The notes under the pieces: model-generated
Database searches by the model: none
What the model was told of the DNA's origin: nothing
What the model saw: the letters and a program-made list of their open reading frames with translations, nothing else
Assembly (NCBI GenBank): GCA_037783415.1
Contig: JAZGTN010000051.1
Coordinates: forward strand, 186,001 to 250,000
Origin: Leptasterias polaris
Lineage: Eukaryota > Echinodermata > Asteroidea > Forcipulatida > Asteriidae
DNA: 64,000 bases
Reading direction: 5' to 3'
Shown here: positions 21,527-32,100 of the stretch, one piece after another
How positions within the stretch are numbered: the first letter of the stretch is position 1
Layout of the letters: every line of letters begins with the position of its first letter
Made by a program: the position numbers and the translations under genes

Positions 21527-21618
21527 TGTGTTTTTATTTTTGTTATACAACTGAAATGTGTTTTGGTTAGGTTCCTAGGTATTTTGGAACAATTGTTTAG
21601 AAGTTAACAGAAATAATA

Positions 21619-22641
21619 TAGGTTTTCTCGGTCAATTTCGGCAAATGAGCAGCCAATTTAACCACCACGCTATTCTATTTCGCGCAAAATCAAATGCTAC
21701 TGAAAAGGGTCATTCGATTTCGTTTTATGACTAGTCAAATGTACTGTTGCGTCATTCGATTTAACAAAATAATCATTCAATTTAACGATTCATCAAAGCA
21801 GCATTCAAATTCGCCGGAGCTTTTTGAGGCGTGTGTTTAGTCATTCAAATTCATTTTTGGGCAGTCATTTCTGTAATTTGTGCAATCTAAAAAACGCTTT
21901 GTTAATAAGGCATATACGGTTTACTTATTTGCACTTGAGTCACTTTGTACTTCGAAGACGAGCTTTTGCTACAGTTTTACACGCATATTTCAATAAGTTT
22001 GCAGCTTGTGGTACAACCATACCTAAACATATACGCCAAGATGTCTGGCACGCCAACAGATTGATGGTTGAGGAAGAAACAACATAAACAACAAAAACCA
22101 GGAAAAACGTAAAGAAACACCCCATTCAAACACAATACAAAATTAGGCCAGTTAACCAATAAAGATCAAAAAAAAAAAAGTATAGAAGAAAACAAAGAAG
22201 AAAAAACATCATGGGCCCCATGTAAAGTCTCCTGGAACCATAAAAATAAAGAAAATAAGGTTTGCCTGAATTAAAGTGAAGATACGAAACAGTTGCCTAA
22301 TACAGATTATCTGTTTATTCGTATTTCTTTAGTCGTACTTATTTGAATTCTCATTTAGCGAAATTGATTGCATCTTTACGAAATTGAAAAAAATTAAACC
22401 AGTAAAATCTCCAGTCGAACCAGCTTTGCTAAATTGAATGATGATTGTGCGTCACGAAAAAGAATGACGATATGCTAAATTGAACACAGTGCAAAAGGAA
22501 TTTGAATGCCTCAATACGAAATTGAATGCCCGAATTTTGAATTTGAAACGCAGTAACAACTGGAGAGGCAAAATAGCTTTAATTCGAACGCACGAAAATG
22601 AAATCGGCTGCTCATTTGCCGAAATTGACCGAGAAAACCTA
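21619..22641. mobile_element. 1.0-kb inverted-repeat element with subterminal motif series
   Basis: The ends TAGGTTTTCTCGGTCAATTT and its reverse complement, about 37 bp, are near perfect and flanked by TA. Inside each end runs a series of TCATTCGATTT or AAATTGAATG motifs in opposite orientation. No transposase is visible, so it is non-autonomous. Confidence 0.8.
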
Positions 22642-24096
22642 TATGTTGTGGAATTAAACATAATATCAATGTTTAAATGAAGATCTGGGAATTTCAGTGA
22701 TTTTAAGTTGTATTTTTCCCATATTAATTATGCAGACCTTTTCATTTATTCACTGTATGTTCATCAGGCCTTCAGCTTCCCAATTAACTCTGCTGAGGAA
22801 AAACTACCCTGGCATGAAAGAACATGCCTTGGAAAAAATCTGAAATTGCCAAGTTTTGGGTTTTTTTGACATTATTTTGTTTTTTGACATTGTTTAATGT
22901 ACTAGCAGGACATTACAACTTCTTTCATGCTGGGGATAGACTTTGATCATTTTCTGTAATAAAGTCAAGGTTGGGCAGCTGGATGAAGGTCTGTGATGGA
23001 ACAGAATTAGAAGAAATTATTTCTTACATGTTGATGAATATCATGTTTGCCCCAACAAAAATCAATGAGTAAAATTGGGCTGTGATGACAGCTTGACTTG
23101 AAATATAAAGCTTTTGATGAGCTACAACAAAAATGCATTGTATACTCAGTGGCGTAACTATTAAAAGGGGCATTGTATACTCAGTGGCGTAACTATTAAA
23201 AGGGGCAATGGAGGGGGGGGGGGATGTAGAGTTTTGATATGATAATTTTGATGTTTTTAAATCTATCTTTTTTTATACTAATGCCAGATATCTTATAACA
23301 ATAGGTTATTGACAATATGTTAGTGAATTACTTTATAACCAAAAACGCCAAAAGGAAGTTTTTAAAGAAAAGGGCAAATGGAAACTTGGCCAGAAAATGT
23401 TGCCCTAGTTTACGGCGCTGGTGAATGTCAGTTTGGCGTATCCCAACACATTCATAAAATAACAAATCTGTGCAAAACTTGAGCTGAATTGAAGTTGCAA
23501 TAATTAGTTAATGACAGAAACCAACACCCTTGTTGCATCTAGATTTGTGTGCTTTTAATGTCTGAGAATGCCTTAGACTTTTCTCAAATTCCAATTTTGG
23601 GTAAAAAATTACCTCTTTTACTTCGAAGAGTGTCATTTTTAACAATGGTTTATAATGTCTACAAGTATGTTTTTGTGTTTATAATTCTTGGAAGAATTAA
23701 AAAGGTACAGAAAGTTTTTTTACCAGATTGTTCAAGAGATGTCTAAGTTTTAACTAGTTCAAATAATTTGTTTTATCTTAAACTTGTCTCTGTCTCTAGA
23801 TGCATTCAGTTTAACATGTGATACCCACGATCAATGTTTTCTGGACTACCATCTCATTGTTGTACTTAAATTAATGTGATCAACTGGTTAAGTATTTTAA
23901 AAAAGTTTAGGACGAGAACCTGAACATTGCAAAGAATTAAACATGCAATGATTGTGGGCATCACTTTGTTATTTTAGGGGCAGTGGATCAACGTAGACAC
24001 ATTGAATGTCTCGTGATCTGATTTTGGAATAAGTATGTAGACAGAAAGACAGTAAATAAAATAAGTGGTGTTTGAAGCTTTGCATGGTGTTGAAAG
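22642..24096. other. Intergenic with MITE relic
   Basis: Contains a 35-bp tandem duplication (23136-23205), a G run, and a diverged family 2 MITE fragment at about 23400-23700. No coding evidence. Confidence 0.5.
23136..23205. repeat. 35-bp perfect tandem duplication
   Basis: Two adjacent copies begin CATTGTATACTCAGTGGCGT and end AAAAGGGG. A short G tract follows. Confidence 0.95.
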
Positions 24097-24371
24097 TAAG
24101 AAGTAACTATAACTATAGTAATGAACTTGCGGGTACAACCATGTGTATAATCTCTTTTGGGAGGAGTGTTGGCTCTGAAAAGAGCCGGTTTGGTCTCGAC
24201 GTTTCGAACAGTATACTCTGCTCGTCTTCAGGCCTCCTGAAGACGAGCAGAGTATACTGTTCGAAACGTCGAGACCAAACCGGCTCTTTTCAGAGCCAAC
24301 ACTCCTCCCAAAAGAGATTATACACATGGTTGTACCCGCAAGTTCATTACTATAGTTATAGTTACTTCTTA
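24097..24371. repeat. Perfect 275-bp palindrome (136-bp arms, 3-nt loop)
   Basis: Each arm is 136 bp and the centre is CCT at 24233-24235; I found no mismatch when I compared the arms. The same ORF appears on both strands as a result. The arms carry GAAGACGAGCAGAGTATACT and TTCGAAACGTCGAGACC, a motif pair common in dispersed animal repeats. Confidence 0.95.
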
Positions 24372-25881
24372 GTAAATAAAATGTTCTTTAGTTTCAAATA
24401 TTACATAATTTTTACATTAACATGAACCAGTTTCATCTTCACAATTTGATGTACCTGTAAAAACTACATGTAGGTAACACAAAACGAATAAATAATAACT
24501 TGTAAATGCTTGATATGAATTGAATTTCTTCTCGTGTGCAATTATTTTACTCAAAAGGAACATTTTGTACAGCAACTACAGCAACTGTTTAGTCTAAAAG
24601 TTTATTTTAGAAAGAAAAAACTATTTATAAATAGAATACAAAAATTGTTGATTTGTTGGCATATTATATACAACAGATTAAGATTCTTTGGTTGATATAT
24701 TTACCGACAAGGACACTTATTGGAATAAGTAAATAGCTAATGATTACTGTGATAAAACAATATAACTCTTTATTTGGGGCTTCAATATTAACTGTAGATG
24801 GGGGATGGGAGCATCCAAATGTACAACCTCCAGTACTTTCATATCTGAACTTTAAAAAAAAACATTTCTTAGCGTGTAAGCTTTTATACTGATTCCCCAG
24901 AAGGCATTGCGATTGGCCAAAAGTAATGATGTGCCCACATTTAGCCCCGTCGTAGTCCCCACCCCCCCCCCCCCCCCGCCCCCCATATCCCAAATTAATA
25001 TTATAAAAACATGATCCCTGGAATCAGCACAACTTTCCGGGATTACTGTGAACAAACATACCCAGGGGCCGTGAGCATTACATAGCCTAGCCTTGTTCCC
25101 AAACATCATGTATGATGTTTGGGAACAAGGTTGGCTGTAGAACTCTAATTATGCTAACAATTTGCTCAAAAAGTCACTCTATTCAGTTTAGAAAATAAAC
25201 CAAGCTTTTTTGTCCTGATTATCCTTCCTATGAATTAATGGCTTCAAAACGTATTCACCCCCACCCAAGCATGTAGCACTTTGACAAAATAAATGGCTTT
25301 GACCCCTAGGCCTAGTAAACGTAACCATAGGTAACCTGACATTGAAGTAGCAGCTAGCTAGAGGCATAACACTTATTAATGTACTTATTTAGCGCCCTCT
25401 TTTGATAAAAAAAAGTTTTATCACATACTGACTGACTGACTTCTCATTATCAATTTTACAATTCGCAAAATAAACCGCTGTGAATTGTTATTTCCATTGT
25501 ATAAATACTTAAAATTAAATCATTAGACTTGAAGATTCATTTGTTAAGTTCCTTGTATAAAAAAAAAATACAAACAAACTATAAATAAGATGTTCAATTT
25601 AATTTTATTAATAATATTTTATGTGTGATATGAATTCTCTTGCATTTCCATCAACACACTCGTTTATTCATACTCAATAACACATTTAAACAAGTTCGCC
25701 TAAAATGTGAATCCACCCCCCTTTCCTCTTTTATTGATAGAAGCACTAAAACAAGACAAAATAAATAAAAAAATATATATCTATAGATAAATTGAAGCCT
25801 CCAATTAAAAAGTTTGAAAACACTCAAAGACGGTCTCAAGTCATGAGAAAGGAAAACCAATAATGTTTAGATATTGATGTA
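24372..25881. other. Intergenic, no gene seen
   Basis: A+T-rich, with a C tract around 24961-24978 and the hairpin at 25091. Short ORFs crossing the C tract are artefacts of low complexity. Confidence 0.55.
25091..25130. repeat. Perfect hairpin: 19-bp arms, 2-nt loop
   Basis: CCTTGTTCCCAAACATCAT is followed by GT and by its exact reverse complement. No T run follows on either side, so it is not terminator-like. Confidence 0.95.
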
Positions 25882-26359
25882 GACAGAGAAATCGAATAGC
25901 CAAAATATTACAAGGAACAGACGAACAATAATTATTTAAAAGGTAACTATTTAAGAACAACCATTACAAAAAAGCTTCAATCTCCCTCACACTAAAGAAC
26001 TTTTTAAGCCTAAAGGAATTCTATCCGAGATACAATATTTGTTTGTTTGTTTTGTTGTTAGTGGTTGTTTTATTGTTGTTTTTTGTTGCTGTTGTTGTTG
26101 TTGTTGCTGTTATTGTTATAGACAGAGAAATCGAATAGCCAAAATATTACAAGGAACAGACGAACAATAATTATTTAAAAGGTAACTATTTAAGAACAAC
26201 CATTACAAAAAAGCTTCAATCTCCCTCACACTAAAGAACTTTTTAAGCCTAAAGGAATTCTATCCGAGATACAATATTTGTTTGTTTGTTTTGTTGTTAG
26301 TGGTTGTTTTATTGTTGTTTTTTGTTGCTGTTGTTGTTGTTGTTGCTGTTATTGTTGTT
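25882..26359. repeat. 239-bp tandem duplication
   Basis: GACAGAGAAATCGAATAGCC begins at 25882 and again at 26121. The two copies look identical through the TTG-rich 3' part, which ends in a (TTG)n run at about 26320-26365. It is either a very recent duplication or an assembly artefact. Confidence 0.9.
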
Positions 26360-26365
26360 GTTGTT

Positions 26366-28776
26366 GTCTTTATTTAAGAAGAACATTATTTATAACAATC
26401 ATTTAACTCCCCAACCTGTTCCCCACGAGACAAAATTTTGGCCTGAGGATGCGTCCGGGATTAAAATTGAAACTCTTGTTACAATTCAAACTAACCCCGA
26501 CGTGAGTACAAATAATTTGCTTTAAATTAACACGATTATAAATCGCAAAATCACCGAATTATGCACGTCGCTATTAAATTGTATAGGCCTTAAAATATTA
26601 CAGAAACGAAGAAGAAAAAACACCAACGAATGCCAAACACAGGTCTGAAACAAAAATCAATATTCCAGGGAGCTTTCAGTTATCATAACTAAAACAAACC
26701 AGAGGCGGTTTTTATCATTACGTTTGCCGTAATATCTACATCGAAGTCACTGTTGCACAAGCATTAATTTTGTTTCATAATGTAATACAAATATAATTTG
26801 TTGTCCCTCGAGTCTTTTGTGGTGGCATAACAAAGTAAAAATAACATAAAATGTCGAGTGAGGGGGTAGTCCAACAATTTTTGCAGGGGCATTATTTTAC
26901 CAGTTTGGTTGACTGTACAGTGTGGTACCCCAACCCCATTTCTATTGCAGCAAGGAGGGCGAAATGCCGGTTCAAAAAGCTTCGTTATCAGAAGGTTCCA
27001 AAATGCGGCTTGAGCCGGATTTACAGCTCATATTAAGTTTTATTGTGTTTTTTTCATCGGATAATCAAAACTTACTTTGCGTACTGCTGATTGATTACAA
27101 TGTTTACTAAAACAAAATTACATGTCTTATTATTCAAGGATCTTGTAATTTATTCAAGGCACAAGTCAAAAATAGGACGAAATAAATAAGTCTAAGCAGT
27201 TTAACAAGATGCCCAAATGTAACAATACAAAATGGCATTTACTGTTTCCAATTCGCAATTAAATGTTCTAGAAAAACAAAATAATTAATCTTTAATAAAT
27301 TAGACTAATATTTTTTAAATTAATAACTCAAATAAAAAAAGCAACGTCTAAAACACACTTAATAAAAAATATGTGGTGCTTTTGGTGTCTACCGTCCGTT
27401 TCAAAAACACCTACTTTGCTTTCAAGAAAACCAAGTACTTTGGTTATCTGTGTTTTTAGAACAAAACAACCAAAAGACAACGAGCAACCCATTTCTCTTA
27501 CTAACTAACGATGTACTTTTGTAACAGTAATTTTTGTTCCCAAAATACAAATTTTTCAAAATTGCTTTCAGAACACCCATTGTTCCGAGAACACCTGTGC
27601 GCTCTTGTTAGAGTAAGTTTGGGAGAAAGAAAAACAAAAATGCGAAAGGGAATATGCCGCTGGAAAAAACTACAGACACACATTTGCGACTTTCTCCTTC
27701 CCCTCTCTCTCTTTCCTTCCCCTCCTTTGTGTTTTCATTTTTCGGGATCCTCTTGGGGGATCTCCATCCCCCAGTGTAACAGGAAACCATTACGTATTAG
27801 ACTTAAAAGTTGATGTCAATGATAACTTGTGAAAGCCCGGCGAAAGTAAGCATCATTGCTGATGTAATACACATTACTGCGTAAAGCATTTTACAAACAT
27901 CTACACATTGCTGTCCGTTCACAGAAATATCGTCGTGGTTACATACATTATAATGCGAAAAGCATTGTATGTAGGGGCCACTCTCGGGCGGTTTTTGGCG
28001 GCCCAGTGAGTAATGGCAGAGCTGTTTTTGGCGAGGGTTAGGTCTTTACACACAACGCGTCACCGTAAGTAAACATACAGTAGCTTTTAAGTCCTCGCTT
28101 GCAACTTGAGAAGCTACAAGAGTTTAGAACTATTATTAGTCTGGAGATGACACGTCATAGTGCCCTATATTATATAGTATAAGAGATACATGAGTTTAAA
28201 AAACCGGCCGGAAGGGGGGGGGGGGGGACACGTGTCCTCCCCGTCCCACCCAGGATTGATGCCCATGGAAACTTGCAATCAAAGTCGTACGTTTTGCTCG
28301 TACTTTGAAAACTTAGCGTTTTGGAAGACTTATGTTACAAGAGAGTCATATAGCAGCCCAACAAGGTGGGCTAATATAACCTAGCAGCTCCGGTTTGCCA
28401 GCAGGAACTCTTTACTACAATTGTCGGAGGTATCTCCCACCAAAGACTACCGGTTCGTCATCAAATTGAAGCATTTTGTAGGTCAACTTTTTAATCATTC
28501 ATTTTATTTGGGGGCAATGTCGAAAGCTTAAATGCTTTGTATTCAAACAATAAATTAAACAGTTAACAATTGAAAGGAGCAAGTATTATCCATTTCATGA
28601 GTGAAGTTCAATTATCACCTGAACATTGACCTAACACTGAAATCAGTACACAATTAGTTTGTAATCATACACTATCAGCTGAGTACATGACAAAATATAA
28701 CATAAAACGATTCGGTCAATGCAACAGCTCATTCAGTCGTTCGATCTTCCTGCTTTTTTAAATAGAAGTTGTGACT
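26366..28776. other. Intergenic region upstream of the transporter gene
   Basis: No supported gene. It includes a G run at about 28206-28227. Exon-like ORFs at 26400-26500 and 27511-27813 lack a family match. The transporter promoter presumably lies in the last few hundred bases, but I see no clear core elements. Confidence 0.5.
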
Positions 28777-29133
28777 ATGGCTCCTCACTACCCTGGCGAT
28801 GTTGGCAGCTTTGAGGTCTGGGACTACGTAGTCTTTGGTGGAATGCTTGGTGTGTCTCTTGCCATAGGGTTTTATCATGGATGTACAGGAGGAAAACAAA
28901 AGACGACCCGAGAGTTCCTGCTAGCAGACGGAAATATGCACCCCATCCCGGTGGCCATGTCTCTGGTAGCAAGCTTCATCTCTGCAATCACGGTATTGGG
29001 TACGCCCGCTGAGGTGTACATCAATGGGTCCATGTTCTGGTTGTTCGCCTTTTCCTACCCTATTGTGGCCTTTTTGGTGTCCAGACTCTTCATTCCTGTC
29101 TTTTTCAGGCTAAATGTAACGAGTGCAAATGAG
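28777..29133 (+). CDS. Transporter exon 1
   Basis: Residues 1-119, from [20 protein letters not shown] to LNVTSANE; donor GTACGG. It holds the first three membrane segments, including the SLC5 signature around [20 protein letters not shown]. Phase 0 out. Confidence 0.9.
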
Positions 29134-32100
29134 GTACGGTTTGAGTTATGACTATTTAACTAACAATTTCACACCCTGGCGCTCCCCAAAAATGTTTAGG
29201 AACCGGCTTTTGCGCATGTGCTCAGAATTTTTTAACTGCTACCTTTGAACAATTTTTTCAATGTTTATATTCCCGTTTTACTCATTTTGGAGTTGGGAGG
29301 CTCGTTAAATGATTATGTTAGCTCTTTCATAAAAGAAGAATTATCCAGTATTTGTTATGCACTGTTATCTTTTGTAATATTTTGTTCCCCCGAATTGTTG
29401 TTTCATTCCTTCGAAGCGTTATTTTGTTCCTTCAAATTATAATAGGGAATGCAATTAAATGTTTTGATCAGACAAATGTTCTCCTTCACCTGAACGAAAT
29501 CCTTATTTTGAGGAATGAAAGCATATCTTGAGGGAACGAAACCTCTTGTTAGGTGTTCGGAGAGCTTAGCTCCGAACACCTCTTGTTATTGCTCGGTTTT
29601 TAGGTGTTCGGAGCGGAGCATAGCTCCGAACACCTCTTGTTATTGTTCGTTTTTGTTTTAGGTGTTCGGGCGACAGCCGAACACCTTGTTTTTGTTCGGT
29701 TTTTTATTTTTCTTAATACTTCTTCTTCTTCTTCTCTCCGTCGCTTGTCCGCTAACAAAAGCACACTTTCCAAGCTCATATAAACTTGAAATTTCTACCA
29801 TAGTTAGATAACCATTAGGAGATGAAACCGCTTCAATTACGTCAATGACGTCATCAGGTGTCAAGTTACAAGGTTTTTAAAATTAAAAAATTTAATCTTT
29901 GAAAATCCATATCAAATCAAGATGAAGAGACCGTCGGTTACTTTTTGCGGGATTATATAGAGGTAATATGGGTCTTCATTTTTTATTGTGTGCGTGACAT
30001 GACTTGACCTCTACTTCCGGTCGAAACAGGAAGAAACAGGAAGTGCCTTGTAATTTAAAAGTGGCACACTTTCTGAAGTTTTTTTAACGGTGTTATAGTC
30101 GAGCAAGAGTCTGGTTTAACAAAATAAGACAAGTGACGTCATAAAAGTCAAGAGCGCCCTCTAGCGGCAGGTTGAAAACAATTAAAAATACACTTTTACT
30201 AGATGTCTGTGGCGAAGTTTATGATAATCGTTTCGAAATTGGTATACATAATGACCTTCATGCAGACAACATATGTGTGAAGTTTTAGATTGATGACGTC
30301 ATCGTGTGTCACGTGGTATCGCCTTAAAGGTTTACTTTTTGAAGCCGTGTATTTACAAAACCACAAGTTCGACTGAGTTGAAACTTGGCATGTTGAAAGA
30401 CAGTGATATTGACTATGTAAATCTAAAGAAACAACATGATGACGTCATTCCTTTTTTTATACAAATATTTGAAATATTGACCAATTATTACGGGTATTTA
30501 TCGACCCGCTGTTAAACCACGGGATACACTCACACTACGTGATCTGAACCGGTGGGAAAGTCAACCACAAGGTTCAAAGTCCAATAAACAAGCTTGTGGT
30601 CTAGTCTCTGTTCAAGGTTCGCGCAACCTGCTTTTGACAACACGCTTTGTTAGTCTCTAAAACAGCCGTCCATGCAAACCTCGTTAACAAACAAATGCTA
30701 GGCTTTTGAAAATTGAAAGGTAATGAATTTATAAAATATGAAGTGATGACGTCTGCATGACGTCATCAATTTTCAAGTTATATTACCACCGAGGTAGTGT
30801 TTTACAAGATCTAATACGTATAGAACAACTTTGGCATCAAGCTTGAACTTTGCAAGACAGTATTTAGGCCGGGGATGTGTTACATCAGCGCTGCCTTTAC
30901 ACAGAGGGCGCTAGATAAAAACTACGGTCACGAGCTGCTGATGTTTTGTTGCATTCATAGACACAGGAATGGTGGTAACTTCATTTATTATTTTGAATAA
31001 CATCTTTAGGATTGTAATCAAGTGGATAATCATTCAAAAATATTGGGTTTTGATTACAAAGCGACTACCATGGAAACTAGCATGCAGATCGATGCCCACG
31101 CCCATCAAACACTTAATTCTTATGTTCTATCATTCTAAACATGTAAGCTTTGTTGTTAAAAAATCGTACATGATTATTTCATATGTGATCATTATAAAAA
31201 CAAGTAAAGGGAACCAGCCGATCATATCAAGAAACATTATACTTTCATCCAATGGCCGTCCAAAAACCATTAAGTAAATCAACTCGCAATTCAAAAGTCA
31301 AGTCTAGCGGGCGCTACAGACATTTTGGAATTAGTGGATTAATGTAAACTCGGGACATAGTTAGGTCATTGTGGTGCTTCTGTTCTATGCGTGATATGAG
31401 TAGGTACTTCAGTATGTAATACATGAAGTCCAAATTGCACGGGAAAAGGGTAACTTTATTGGGTTCAAACAATGGAAGGAAGTAACTCTTGTGAAAGTAG
31501 GCCTAGTTGTGGAATAATTTGTTTCTAAATAGACTCATTCACTAACCTTTGATAAAAACTTATCGTACACATTTCTAACAGAGTCATATTTACCAAATTC
31601 AATTACATTTGAGCCACTGCTAGTTTATACAAGATTTATGAGTACAGAACGACTTTGGTAATCAAGCTGAAACTTTGCATGTATCCAAGTTGGGATATGT
31701 TACATCCACAAAATTTGTTCACACCACGATGACGTCATCGAGTGTGGCATGACGTCACCTTAAAGGTGCAGGTTCAAGATCTATATACTGAGTAGTAATT
31801 GCTTGGTCCTGGGGGGAAAAAAATTCCCGAACACCTTGTTTTTCAAAAACTTATATCTAGTACTTCTTCTTTTTCTTCTTATCCCCCGCGATTGTCCGCT
31901 AACAAAAGCACACTTCCCAGGCTCATATAAAGTTTACATATAGTTAGACAACCATTAGGAGATGAAACCGCTTCAGTTACGTCATGATGACGTCATCAGG
32001 TGTCAAATTACAAGTTTTTTTAAGTTTAAAAAGTTACCATTTGCTATACGCTGTATGTCTTTGAATTTTACAACTATGATATTCATAATTGAGCATCTGA

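Noticed and set aside
24072..24425. Matching 117-codon frames on both strands
   Set aside because: They are the same sequence read from each arm of the perfect palindrome; no family or splice evidence.
26304..26525. Leucine-rich ORF that could be a signal peptide plus exon
   Set aside because: The Leu run is a (TTG)n repeat, and the rest has only a donor-like GTGAGT with no matching exon.
29551..29686. CRISPR-like array
   Set aside because: Palindromic repeats with spacers, but spacers are conserved, the genome is animal, and the units are element ends.
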